NCBI GenBank assembly: GCA_023411795.1
Contig: JAEYOK010000032.1
Span: 1-12,546, forward strand
From: Bacillota bacterium
GTDB lineage: Bacteria; Bacillota; Clostridia; DSM-8532
Reading direction: 5' to 3'
Length of the DNA stretch: 12,546 nt
Each line of letters opens with the position of its first letter. Within the stretch, counting starts at the first letter, position 1. Below, piece after piece: positions 1 through 7,676 of this stretch. Below the pieces are notes generated by a model that saw nothing but the letters and a program-made list of their open reading frames with translations, was not told the origin of the DNA and did no database searches. The position numbers and the translations under genes are program-made.

Positions 1-120
1 TTCGCTATTGCTTCTTCTCTCCCACACCTCACGATGTGAAACTTGCAAGTCGCTTTTGGGTTCGTCGGTAACTACGCCCCGAAGGACTCTCACCTCAGAG
101 CATTGGTATGCCCGTCATAC
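1..120 (-). mobile_element. Group II intron, 5' end (domain I), partial
   Basis: Read on the minus strand, the segment starts GTATGACGGGCAT. A GGTGAGAGTCC block follows about 25 bases in, then GTAGTTACCGACGAACC, TTGCAAG, and an AGAAGAAGC stretch. The order and spacing resemble domain I of bacterial group II introns: the GUGYG-like 5' end, GGCAU, GGUGARAGUCC, GCAAG, then GAAG.AAGC. The first bases are GUAUG rather than the usual GUGYG. The intron body, its reverse transcriptase and domains V/VI would lie beyond the left edge. It begins right after a terminator-like hairpin (125-150), the insertion habit known for group IIC introns. The subclass is not certain. The match is from memory of such introns, not from a structure search. 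Confidence 0.68.
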
Positions 121-124
121 ATAT

Positions 125-150
125 AAAGGACGGGGGTAACCACGTCCTTT
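125..150 (-). terminator. Terminator hairpin of the flavodiiron gene and intron target
   Basis: AAAGGACG (125-132) pairs with CGTCCTTT (143-150) in a perfect 8-bp stem. Across one mismatch, an inner GG/CC pair can extend it. On the minus strand the stem is followed by TTTATAT, and then the intron begins. It lies 25 bases beyond the stop of the flavodiiron gene, so it is its probable intrinsic terminator. The U-tract is short because the intron interrupts the DNA right after it. Confidence 0.6.
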
Positions 151-175
151 GTCAACTCTATCGGTGCAGGTATTA

Positions 176-1399
176 TTATTCTACTACCTTCTCCCTCATC
201 TTTTCTATAAGCTCTAATATCCCGGCTTCTACCTTATCAAAATCTTCTTCTTTTGGTGCTCCTTCAAACTCCACCGATTCAATTAAGTCCCAATTCATTT
301 TATTTCTTTCATATATTTCACTCAGTTCTTTCTCGGCACCTCCAGACCATCCATATGACCCAAATCTAAATGCAGTCTTACCTGTAATCTTTTTCCTTCC
401 AAGCTCATTTAAAGCTGCTGCAACCGGGGGAAAAAGTTTGTACTCATACGTAGGTGCTGCAATAATTATTCCTGCGGATTTAAAAACAGATGCAACCATT
501 TCGCTTTCACTTTCCAGTGGCATATGCAGCTTGTTGTATTTGACACCTTCTCTTTTAAGTATGGCTTCAGCGTAATCAATTGCTCGCTTAGTCATTCCAT
601 ACATGGATCCCCACAATATAGTGATTTCATTCTTTCCTGCCCCTTCAGCATATCGGGAAAACCTAGAATAATCATCTATGATTTTTTTGGGGTTTTTTCT
701 ATAAACAGGACCATGACCAGGTGCTATTGTATTTATTTCCAGAGTTTTTGCTTTCTCAATTGCCTTTTTTAGGCTAGATGTAAAGGTTGCCATTACATTT
801 GAATAATACCTTATTCCTTCAGATTCGAAGAACTCTATCTCTTCAGGTGTCATCTCATCATCAAAACAATGATCACCCATACTGCCAAATGCTCCAAACA
901 TATCACAGGAGAAGAGAGTTTTTGTACTTCTTTCATAGGTGTACATGGTGTCCGGCCAATGAACGTTTGGTACCGGATGGAAACTCAAAACCTTACCATT
1001 CCCAAGGTCTAAAGTATCTCCTTCCTTCACAATCCTTATCTTGTCCTCACAGTAAAATGAGGATACTAACTTTGCCGCTTTTTCAGTACATATAATCGTA
1101 AAATCATCCTTTATTTTTCGGAAGTTAGAAATCCAACCGGAATGGTCTGGTTCCATATGATTAACAATCAAATAATCTATTTTGCTTGGCTCAACGCCGA
1201 TTTCTTCTAAGTATCTGTAAAGGGTTTCAGGTATTCCATCCCAACCTATTACACCATCGATTATTGCAGTTTTTTCTCCCTCAACTATATAGGAATTGAG
1301 AGTGACTCCATTTGCAACCTCCCAGATTCCCTCAAATAGAATGTCCTCAACATTCATAGATAGCATATTTATACCATCTACAAGTTTCAACTTATTCAT
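176..1399 (-). CDS. fprA: Flavodiiron protein (FprA / A-type flavoprotein)
   Basis: Cytoplasmic enzyme that reduces O2 to water and/or NO to N2O, protecting anaerobes from oxygen and nitrosative stress. The 407 residues have the standard two-domain layout. A metallo-beta-lactamase-like diiron domain spans about 1-250, with the ligand set H81-x-E83-x-D85-H86, H147, D166 and H229 (in APGHGP). A flavodoxin-like FMN domain runs from about 257 to the end, with the FMN loop at GSMYGMT (264-270). There is no C-terminal rubredoxin or flavin-reductase extension, so an external rubredoxin is expected as electron donor (family knowledge). The start is supported by AGGAGG seven bases upstream of ATG. A TGGTATTAT extended -10 (1420-1425) could drive it alone. 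The ArsC-like gene ends 46 bases upstream on the same strand, so co-transcription is also likely. All metal ligands are present, so I expect it to be functional. Confidence 0.95.
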   Translation of the reverse strand: MNKLKLVDGINMLSMNVEDILFEGIWEVANGVTLNSYIVEGEKTAIIDGVIGWDGIPETLYRYLEEIGVEPSKIDYLIVNHMEPDHSGWISNFRKIKDDFTIICTEKAAKLVSSFYCEDKIRIVKEGDTLDLGNGKVLSFHPVPNVHWPDTMYTYERSTKTLFSCDMFGAFGSMGDHCFDDEMTPEEIEFFESEGIRYYSNVMATFTSSLKKAIEKAKTLEINTIAPGHGPVYRKNPKKIIDDYSRFSRYAEGAGKNEITILWGSMYGMTKRAIDYAEAILKREGVKYNKLHMPLESESEMVASVFKSAGIIIAAPTYEYKLFPPVAAALNELGRKKITGKTAFRFGSYGWSGGAEKELSEIYERNKMNWDLIESVEFEGAPKEEDFDKVEAGILELIEKMREKVVE

Positions 1400-1445
1400 A
1401 CCTTGTCCTCCTTTAACTCATAATACCATAAGTGTTTACCTTCTA

Positions 1446-1808
1446 TTAGGGTCCATATCCAAAAAGAGCAGCTTTCCATTCAGCTTCATTATATCCTACC
1501 AGAACAAAGTCGTCACCGGTAAGAATCGGACGTTTCACCATCATACCATCTGATGCCAGCAAGCTATACTGTTCATCCTCACTCATGGTTGGAATTTTAT
1601 CCTTCAGTTTCAATTCTTTATACAGCAATCCACTAGTATTGAAAAACTTCTTCAAGGGTAGACCGCTCTTTTTATGCCAATCCTTCAATTCCACCATTGT
1701 AGGATTATTTTCTTTAATATTCCTTTCTTCAAAGGCTACATTATTTGCTTCCAGCCACTTCTTAGCCTTCTGGCAGGTAGTGCATTTAGGGTAACATAAA
1801 AATATCAT
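1446..1808 (-). CDS. ArsC/Spx-family thioredoxin-fold protein
   Basis: Small protein of the arsenate reductase ArsC / Spx / MgsR-like family (thioredoxin fold). It has an N-terminal CxxC (KCTTC, near residues 9-12 from this start) and the family's later VKRPIL stretch with its conserved Arg. Members either reduce arsenate through the N-terminal Cys or act as thiol-sensing regulators of RNA polymerase (Spx). Sequence alone does not decide, although the RNA-polymerase-binding features of true Spx are not obvious here. Two starts are possible. The ATG at 1820 has GAAGAGGG only three bases upstream. The ATG at 1808 (MIFLCYPKC) has TGAGG at six bases and fits the family's usual short N-terminus, so I prefer 1808. 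It lies upstream of the flavodiiron gene, which suggests a shared role in oxidative or nitrosative stress. Confidence 0.85.
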   Translation of the reverse strand: MIFLCYPKCTTCQKAKKWLEANNVAFEERNIKENNPTMVELKDWHKKSGLPLKKFFNTSGLLYKELKLKDKIPTMSEDEQYSLLASDGMMVKRPILTGDDFVLVGYNEAEWKAALFGYGP

Positions 1809-1851
1809 AATGAACCTCATTTACCCTCTTCTTTCGTTTTACATTAAATTT

Positions 1852-1880
1852 ATTATACCAGTTAATTGCCCTTATTAGAA
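1852..1880 (-). promoter_or_regulatory. Extended -10 promoter for the ArsC-like/flavodiiron unit
   Basis: On the minus strand, TGGTATAAT (TATAAT at 1852-1857) is a full extended -10. The -35 position, 17 bases away, reads TTCTAA (1875-1880), which is weak. Transcription should start near 1845, about 35 bases before the ArsC-like start. Confidence 0.6.
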
Positions 1881-1900
1881 AAAAAGATATAATCAAATAA

Positions 1901-1959
1901 AGAAAATACTTCCCTTCTGATTTAGTATCACCGATTCTTACCTGAGGAAAGTATTTTCT
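1901..1959 (-). terminator. Long AT-rich inverted repeat, possible terminator of the CZB chemoreceptor
   Basis: AGAAAATACTTCCC (1901-1914) and GGAAAGTATTTTCT (1946-1959) pair at 13 of 14 positions around a 31-base loop. On the minus strand the hairpin follows the chemoreceptor stop by about 33 bases and is followed by a T-rich stretch including a run of seven T. It could terminate that gene. The loop is long for an intrinsic terminator, so a small repeat element is the alternative. Confidence 0.4.
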
Positions 1960-1992
1960 CATTTCATACACAATATTTTTTACAGGCTCTCT

Positions 1993-3441
1993 TTATCCAT
2001 TTAGGCTTAGTTTGCCTATTATGTCTTCCATTAAACGAATTATTTCCTTGGATAATGTTTCTGCTTCATTATATAAATCCAGGGCTTGAGCTTTTTGATG
2101 ATTCTTGATAGCTTCGATTGTCTTATCACCTATAATGTGGAATCTATGATGAATACCACCAATCTGCTCCCATTCTTTAATTATTTCTGTGTTATTTATA
2201 CGTATAGTATTATAGAAATGTCCGAAAGCACATTTTCTTGAATTGGTTTGCAGAGGATAAATGCGCATTTCAGTAACAGAAGTTTTAAGTACTTCCACCC
2301 ATTTTTTATGAGCTTTCACCGCTTTTGATAATACATCCAATATTTCTTCTTTTGTAATCGTATGAACACCGCCATCAAGACTCTGAAACATCACTTGTAG
2401 CATTTCAGACAACCGATTATCAATTTGAGATATCTGTCCTGCAAACTCTACACTCTTTATGGCATCCTCATGTATACTTTGAGTCATACTGCTTAGTTTC
2501 TCCGCATCATGGCTGGAAGCTTCCATGGCTTGATTTATTTCATCTGTTGCTATCTTTATTCCCTGCATTGACTTATTGATTATTTTTACATCATCTATTA
2601 CATTATTGAGCATACCTACATTCTTGCTAATGGTATCGGATACTGCTTCTATTTTTTCACTCATTTTAGAAGATGATTTATTTGTATTGTTTAGGCTTAT
2701 CTTGCTTTCTTCAGCAGCGTTCTGAATGCTGTTGACAAACTGCATCATACCATTAAGCTTTTGCTTTGTACCATCTGCTAAATTACGGATTTCCTGTGCT
2801 ACAACTGCAAAACCACGCCCATTTTCACCCGCTCTTGCAGCTTCTATTGCGGCGTTTAAAGACAATAGATTTGTTTGTTCAGCAATGTCCTGAACACTAT
2901 TGACAATATTTTCGACGGCTGCTGCCAGGTCCATAAGATGCTGGATTTTACCAATCATGATCTCATTATCATGGATTACACTGTCTTTAAAAGATTGTAG
3001 CTCTTCTAGAAGTTTCATACTTTCATCGTTTTTATCTGCGAGCAATTTGCTATCATTAGAGAGACTGTTTAAAGTTTTTGAGGTAGATACGACGACACTG
3101 TTTACTTCATTCATTTCTGCTGTTGTTTGTTCAACAATGGCCAGGTTAGATTCACTTACTGTTGCCATTTCTGAAGCAAAATCTGTTAACTGGTTGGAAA
3201 TATGGGTCATGCCTACATCAAAATTGCTCAATGAGCTTACTATATCTAGAAGTTCTTTTGCTGATAATGACATTTTTGCTTCAGAGTCTAATAGTCTTTG
3301 GAATTGACTTAACACTTTATTGTGAAGATGGTATGTTATTTCAGGTGTGTGAGTCTGCTTTCCGGCCAAGGAGTCTTCTACGTATTTCAGTATGCATTCT
3401 GCTTCCTTGCAGGGGGGCTTATGTAATATTCTCTTAATCAT
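1993..3441 (-). CDS. Soluble methyl-accepting chemotaxis protein with CZB domain
   Basis: Chemoreceptor of 482 residues with no membrane segment or signal peptide, so it should act in the cytoplasm, signalling to CheA/CheW. The N-terminal helical region (1-90) carries a Cys pair (C11, C16 in CKEAEC) and FDVGMTHIS, a region I associate with a group of clostridial receptors. The MCP coiled coil follows, with the conserved hairpin tip at about 185-222 (IAEQTNLLSLNAAIEAARAG, then GRGFAVVAQEIRNLA). The C-terminus (about 375-480) is a chemoreceptor zinc-binding domain: H378, C404 in the CAFGHFY signature, H431 and H435 are the probable three-His/one-Cys zinc ligands. In characterised CZB proteins the zinc-thiolate centre senses zinc or oxidants such as HOCl (family knowledge). 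The start has AGAGGTGA just upstream. The neighbouring redox genes fit an oxidant-sensing role, but that is inference. Confidence 0.93.
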   Translation of the reverse strand: MIKRILHKPPCKEAECILKYVEDSLAGKQTHTPEITYHLHNKVLSQFQRLLDSEAKMSLSAKELLDIVSSLSNFDVGMTHISNQLTDFASEMATVSESNLAIVEQTTAEMNEVNSVVVSTSKTLNSLSNDSKLLADKNDESMKLLEELQSFKDSVIHDNEIMIGKIQHLMDLAAAVENIVNSVQDIAEQTNLLSLNAAIEAARAGENGRGFAVVAQEIRNLADGTKQKLNGMMQFVNSIQNAAEESKISLNNTNKSSSKMSEKIEAVSDTISKNVGMLNNVIDDVKIINKSMQGIKIATDEINQAMEASSHDAEKLSSMTQSIHEDAIKSVEFAGQISQIDNRLSEMLQVMFQSLDGGVHTITKEEILDVLSKAVKAHKKWVEVLKTSVTEMRIYPLQTNSRKCAFGHFYNTIRINNTEIIKEWEQIGGIHHRFHIIGDKTIEAIKNHQKAQALDLYNEAETLSKEIIRLMEDIIGKLSLNG

Positions 3442-3532
3442 GGTTCACCTCTAGCTAAAAATTTAAGTGCCTAAGCTTTTAATCTGTCATGTTTTGATGA
3501 AAACAGACACAGATAAGGATAATCACCAAATA

Positions 3533-3559
3533 TAATCGACAAATATTTAGCATGATTTA
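3533..3559 (-). promoter_or_regulatory. Possible sigma-D (sigma-28) promoter of the CZB chemoreceptor
   Basis: On the minus strand, TAAA (3556-3559) is followed after exactly 15 bases by GTCGATTA (3533-3540). The B. subtilis sigma-D form is TAAA-N15-GCCGATAT; the -10 part matches at 5 of 8 positions. A motility sigma factor is the expected driver for a chemoreceptor. It would give a leader of about 85 bases. The rest of the 288-base gap between this gene and the MATE gene is AT-rich. It holds only a weak AAAGTT/AACTTT hairpin near 3674-3688. Confidence 0.4.
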
Positions 3560-3729
3560 TCTTAACTAATGTGCGTGAACTTTTCAACATAAAAAACAGA
3601 ATAATTTTGATTTCCAGGCTATATTAAGTAAATTTATTAAAATACTTTATAAGCAGCTACTATGTAACCCACTAAAGTTTCGAACTTTCACAGCCAGACT
3701 TTATCTGTATATCACCGTTAGTAGTAGGG

Positions 3730-5190
3730 CTACATCGCATCAGCAACATGTTCAATCTTCTCATTAGAAGAGGTATCAGAGACCATATTCTGTGCCCAAT
3801 GCCCAGCTTTAACAACAACTATCCCGATTATGCACTTAATAATGTCTGCCAAATAGCATACCGGATAAAGTACCAAAATATCCAAAGTCGTAAAATGTGT
3901 GAGTATATAGGCAATTGGAACAAAGACAACCCACGTATAAACACTGTCAAAAAGAAATGTTAAGAACGTTTTACCTCCCGATCGTATGGTGAAGTATGAG
4001 CAGTGAGCCACCGCATTAAAAGCCATATACATGGCAGTAGTCAGCATAAAACGGGTAGCCAGAATACGCACGTCATCGGAAGTATTGTATATGTACGGGA
4101 TGACGGGAGACAATGCAGCAAGCGCGATACCAACTACGATACAGGTACAGACATTGAAAAATATAAGTCTCCAAGCGGTTTGCTTCGCGCGTGAAATATC
4201 GTTGGCCCCGAGAGCCTGTCCCACCATGACAGCAACTGCGGAACCCATGGATATAATAACCACATTAAACAAATTAGTTATTGTGCTTGCTATGTTGAGG
4301 CCTGCAACCACATTTAATCCACGGGTTGAGAATAGCTGTGTTAAAGTAGTCATACCCACTGACCATAATAGCTCATTCACAAGAAGGGGCATGCCCTTTT
4401 TGAGTATGTTAAAAGTAAGACTCTTTGGAATTCTTATTGATCGATAAAGGCCTTCAATAAACTTAAATCTGTTTATATGTCTATGGGCGTATACAACAAT
4501 AATAGATAGTTCGACAAAGCGTGAAATTACCGTTGCTATGGCTGCACCCTCGACACCTAAAACCGGGAATCCAAGCTTTCCGTAAATTAATATGTAATTC
4601 AGGCAGAGATTTGTAAACACACCAGCCAAACTAGCCTTCATTGGAAGCAGTGTCTCACCCATTTCACGGAGTGTTCCGCCATAAACCTGTGACAAGACGA
4701 ACGGTAATAGTCCCCATAGCATTATGCGTAGATAATTCCTACCGTACTCAAGTATGGCTGCTCTCTCGGCAGCATCCCCTTCTCCGGTCAGATACAGCGA
4801 GATCAATTGATCTCCGCAGGTTAGAAATACAGCAATTGCAACAGCTAATGTTATAGCGGCGGTCCACAGTTTAAATCGCACCGTATAACGCAAGCCCTCA
4901 TGATCTCCTGCACCGAAAAACTGTGCACCGAATATACCCGCACCCGAAAGGCCACCAAAAAGAGTAAGATTAAATACAAATATAAGCTGGTTGGCGATGG
5001 CAACGCCAGACATCTGAGGCGTTCCTACCTGCCCTATCATGATGTTATCAAGAAGGTTAACAAAGTTTGAAATGGCGTTCTGCACAATTAGTGGCAGTAC
5101 CAGCATAAATACTGTTTTATAAAATTTCCGATCCCCGATAAATGTATTTCGGAATTTGCTAAAAGTACCTGTTAATGCGGGTTGCTTCAT
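3730..5190 (-). CDS. MATE family efflux transporter
   Basis: Integral membrane multidrug/toxin exporter of the MATE family, driven by Na+ or H+. The protein is 486 residues from this start, with about 12 hydrophobic helices in two related halves. The first helix carries the typical VLPLIVQNAISNFVNLLDNI stretch followed by MIGQVG. The TLREMGETLLPM and GVEGAAIATVISR stretches are typical of the family, and the second half has GSAVAVMVGQALGA. The frame stays open for 58 residues further upstream. I reject that extension because GGAGGAAC lies four bases before the ATG at 5190 and the likely promoter (5228-5257) lies inside the extension. The C-terminus ends in a short polar tail. The gene is divergent from the dCache chemoreceptor. 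Its G+C looks somewhat higher than its neighbours (by eye), which might mean separate ancestry. The substrate cannot be read from the sequence. Confidence 0.93.
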   Translation of the reverse strand: MKQPALTGTFSKFRNTFIGDRKFYKTVFMLVLPLIVQNAISNFVNLLDNIMIGQVGTPQMSGVAIANQLIFVFNLTLFGGLSGAGIFGAQFFGAGDHEGLRYTVRFKLWTAAITLAVAIAVFLTCGDQLISLYLTGEGDAAERAAILEYGRNYLRIMLWGLLPFVLSQVYGGTLREMGETLLPMKASLAGVFTNLCLNYILIYGKLGFPVLGVEGAAIATVISRFVELSIIVVYAHRHINRFKFIEGLYRSIRIPKSLTFNILKKGMPLLVNELLWSVGMTTLTQLFSTRGLNVVAGLNIASTITNLFNVVIISMGSAVAVMVGQALGANDISRAKQTAWRLIFFNVCTCIVVGIALAALSPVIPYIYNTSDDVRILATRFMLTTAMYMAFNAVAHCSYFTIRSGGKTFLTFLFDSVYTWVVFVPIAYILTHFTTLDILVLYPVCYLADIIKCIIGIVVVKAGHWAQNMVSDTSSNEKIEHVADAM

Positions 5191-5227
5191 AAATGTTCCT
5201 CCAATACAGCTTTTGCCCGTAAAAGTC

Positions 5228-5257
5228 ATTGTATCATAAAAGAAGAAACATAGTCCA
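5228..5257 (-). promoter_or_regulatory. Promoter of the MATE gene
   Basis: Minus strand: TGGACT (5252-5257), 18-base spacer, TACAAT (5228-5233) preceded by TG one base away (extended -10). Transcription would start near 5221, about 30 bases before the chosen ATG. This supports the shorter protein. Confidence 0.55.
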
Positions 5258-5375
5258 GACTTATAATTATTGCCATTATTGCATATAGATTGCAACATTA
5301 GCAGTAAATCAATGCGGTAGGTTGTATAATTTTCCAAATGTAGTGAATCCATCTTTCTTTTCAATTATTCATTTG

Positions 5376-5404
5376 TTGATTATCGAAGCATTTTTTGGTA
5401 CAAT
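5376..5404 (+). promoter_or_regulatory. Sigma-A promoter of the dCache chemoreceptor
   Basis: TTGATT (5376-5381), a 17-base spacer and TACAAT (5399-5404), with a TG extended -10 element. The leader would be about 70 bases. I see no riboswitch consensus in it, only a small GCC/GGC hairpin near 5438-5448. Unlike the other receptor in this window, this one has a housekeeping-type promoter. Confidence 0.6.
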
Positions 5405-5479
5405 TGCCTAGTCTGTTTTATAAGCTACAACTATTTGCCAGCAAGGCGACAACATGTTTACTTCAAAGGAGACGATTCT

Positions 5480-7480
5480 ATGAAATTTAAGAGTCTTACA
5501 ACCCGAGTCACTTTATTATATGGTTTATTAATATTATTAATCTGTGCTGGTTTAGGGCTTTGCTCTATTCTTAGTTCAAGTGATGCTCTAAAAACAAATA
5601 TTGATGAATCTCTCGAAGAATTAGCCTATGCTGATTCCAGAATCATCTCTGAAATGATAACAGGTCATCTTAATTCTTTGAAATCATTGGCAAATAGTCC
5701 TTGGATCAAAAATGATGATTTAACAACCAGTGAAAAACTGGCACTTCTTCAGGATGAAGTTGAACGAAGTGGGCATAAAAGTATGATGATAGCTGACACC
5801 AATGGTAATGCTAAAACAACAGTTGGAGGTAGTATTGATGTTAGTAATCAAGAGTACTTTATTAAGGCATTATCGGGACAAAGTAATATATCTGATCCTT
5901 TGATCAGCGATATGGGTGGAGGCATTTTTATAGTCCTTGCTGTTCCAATCAAAGACGGGGAAACAGTAAAAGGAGTGCTAATCGCAAGACGAGATGGCAA
6001 CGAACTGTCCAATTACGTTACGGAGATGCAGTATAATAAGCAAGAAATCTATATGCTTAATGATAAAGGTACTACTATAGCACATAGCGATAAGAGCCGT
6101 GTTATGGAAATGTACAACATTTTTGAGCAATATGCGGCTGACCCCGGATTAGAATCAGTATATAATTTTCAAAAGAAAATGGCTGAAGGAGAAACAGGTG
6201 TAGAAGAGTATACATATAAAGGAGTAACCAAATACGTGGCTTTTCATCCTGTAGATGGCACGAACTGGTCTTTGGGTGTTGCCGCACCAAAATCAGTTAT
6301 TATGGCTAAAGTGGATGATTTGTCTAAACTTATGAAGTTGATATCTGCTGCCTTCCTAATATTCAGCATAGGATTGACGATATTAATAGCCCGTAAGATT
6401 GCCCGACCAATTAAGGAGACTACCAAACATCTAAATGCTATGGCAACTGGGGACTTTACAGCAGATATTTCCAAAAAGCTCTTAGCAGAGAAGGATGAAA
6501 TAGGTAATTTGGCTAATTCACTTGATAAGATGCAAAGTTCCATACGCACCATGATGAAAGCAGTTCTTGATGAATCTTCTAACGTAAGTCAAATGTTGAC
6601 TGACATCAACAAAGATATGCATGGCTTAGACGAGAATATCGAAGAGATCTCCGCCACTACAGAACAGTTGTCTGCAGGGACAGAAGAAATGGCTGCTTCA
6701 AGTGAAGAAATGAATGCCACCTCATTAGAGATAGAAAAAGCTATTGAATCCGTTGCTTCGAAAGCACAGGATGGTGTAATTATCGTAAACAAAGTAAGCG
6801 TAATAAGTGAACAAATGAGGGAGGGTGTTATCGCTTCAAGACAAGAAGCCCTGAATATATATGGAAAGGCAAAAGTCGATCTGGAGAATGCAATCGAACA
6901 ATCTAAAGCGGTGGATCAAATTAATGAATTGTCTAATGCCATACTGGATATTACCTCCCAAACTAATCTGCTGGCCTTGAATGCAGCAATTGAAGCGGCC
7001 AGGGCAGGAGAAGCAGGTAGAGGATTTGCAGTAGTAGCCGACGAGATTAGAACACTAGCCGAGAGCTCGAAAAATTCTGTATCACGAATTCAGGAAGTGA
7101 CAAAGGATGTCCTGGCAGTAGTAAATGGTCTTACTTCAAGTTCCATGGAAGTTATGGAATTTATAGATAAAAAGGTACTCAAAGATTATGATGGCGTAGT
7201 GCAGACCAGTGAACGCTATAACGAGATTTCTACAGAAATCAATGATATAGTGACCGGATTCAGTTCAACCTCGGAGGAACTGCTGGCTGCGATACAAAAC
7301 ATGGTTCAAGCCATTACTCAGGTAGCCACATCTGCCGACGAAGAGGCTATGGGCGCAGCAAATATTGCTAGGAAAACATCAGTGATAGCCGGTATGGCTG
7401 AAAACGTGGTAAACCTGGCAAGTAAATCAAATGAGAAATCAGAATTGCTGATTGAGTTGGTTAACCAATTTAAAATATAA
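5480..7480 (+). CDS. Methyl-accepting chemotaxis protein with extracellular dCache sensor
   Basis: Membrane chemoreceptor of 666 residues. The first membrane helix is at about 10-32. An extracellular sensor of double-Cache type covers about 35-280 (YFIKALSGQSNISDP at 126-140, IFIVLAVPIKDGETVKGVL at 149-167). The second membrane helix is at about 286-304, followed by a HAMP linker (305-358, with P310 and the DEIG.LA stretch at 339-345). The signalling coiled coil has the conserved tip at 487-528 (ITSQTNLLALNAAIEAARAG, GRGFAVVADEIRTLAE). The dCache ligand is unknown: the aromatic/Arg/Asp pattern of amino-acid-binding dCache domains is not evident to me. The start at 5480 has AGGAG eight bases upstream. 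An in-frame ATG 15 codons earlier lacks a good ribosome site and would put charged residues before the membrane anchor. The frame is intact and ends before a strong terminator. Confidence 0.94.
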   Translation: MKFKSLTTRVTLLYGLLILLICAGLGLCSILSSSDALKTNIDESLEELAYADSRIISEMITGHLNSLKSLANSPWIKNDDLTTSEKLALLQDEVERSGHKSMMIADTNGNAKTTVGGSIDVSNQEYFIKALSGQSNISDPLISDMGGGIFIVLAVPIKDGETVKGVLIARRDGNELSNYVTEMQYNKQEIYMLNDKGTTIAHSDKSRVMEMYNIFEQYAADPGLESVYNFQKKMAEGETGVEEYTYKGVTKYVAFHPVDGTNWSLGVAAPKSVIMAKVDDLSKLMKLISAAFLIFSIGLTILIARKIARPIKETTKHLNAMATGDFTADISKKLLAEKDEIGNLANSLDKMQSSIRTMMKAVLDESSNVSQMLTDINKDMHGLDENIEEISATTEQLSAGTEEMAASSEEMNATSLEIEKAIESVASKAQDGVIIVNKVSVISEQMREGVIASRQEALNIYGKAKVDLENAIEQSKAVDQINELSNAILDITSQTNLLALNAAIEAARAGEAGRGFAVVADEIRTLAESSKNSVSRIQEVTKDVLAVVNGLTSSSMEVMEFIDKKVLKDYDGVVQTSERYNEISTEINDIVTGFSSTSEELLAAIQNMVQAITQVATSADEEAMGAANIARKTSVIAGMAENVVNLASKSNEKSELLIELVNQFKI

Positions 7481-7494
7481 TTCCTACTACTTTT

Positions 7495-7526
7495 CTGCCG
7501 CTAATATCATAAGATTTTAGCGGCAG
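7495..7526 (+). terminator. Intrinsic terminator of the dCache chemoreceptor
   Basis: CTGCCGCTAA (7495-7504) and TTAGCGGCAG (7517-7526) form a perfect 10-bp stem with a 12-base loop, followed by TTATTTATTT. It lies 15 bases after the stop codon. Confidence 0.88.
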
Positions 7527-7625
7527 TTATTTATTTAGTCCTTTATGGCTTGCTCATCTATTTTCTTTTGTATTAACTCTCTATCCCTATGATTTGTACT
7601 AACAACCTCGTCATACTGTCACATA

Positions 7626-7634
7626 TGTTATAAT
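7626..7634 (+). promoter_or_regulatory. Extended -10 promoter of the radical SAM gene
   Basis: TGTTATAAT, that is TG, one base, then TATAAT (7629-7634). No good -35 lies at 16-18 bases. Transcription would start near 7641, giving a leader of about 36 bases that contains the AGGAG site. Confidence 0.55.
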
Positions 7635-7676
7635 TGTGTTGTTAACTATGATAAATCTATCGATTTAGGAGACGAC

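Noticed and set aside
108..575. 155-codon plus-strand frame antisense to the flavodiiron gene
   Set aside because: Low-complexity Ser/Leu-rich translation, lying opposite a well-supported gene; it starts in the intron end.
1786..1971. 61-codon open frame on the minus strand between the ArsC-like gene and the CZB receptor
   Set aside because: It runs across the extended -10 promoter and the ArsC-like start, contains the 59-bp inverted repeat, and has no ribosome site or recognisable domain.
3674..3688. AAAGTT/AACTTT hairpin downstream of the MATE gene as a terminator
   Set aside because: Only six AT-rich pairs, a 3-base loop, and no T-run on the minus strand after it.
5191..5364. 58-residue N-terminal extension of the MATE transporter
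   Set aside because: The MATE promoter lies inside it, the ATG at 5190 has a strong ribosome site, and the extension has no resemblance to the family.
5405..5479. Possible cyclic di-GMP riboswitch in the leader of the dCache chemoreceptor
   Set aside because: Such riboswitches are common before clostridial chemoreceptors, but the leader is only about 70 bases and lacks the GEMM conserved blocks.
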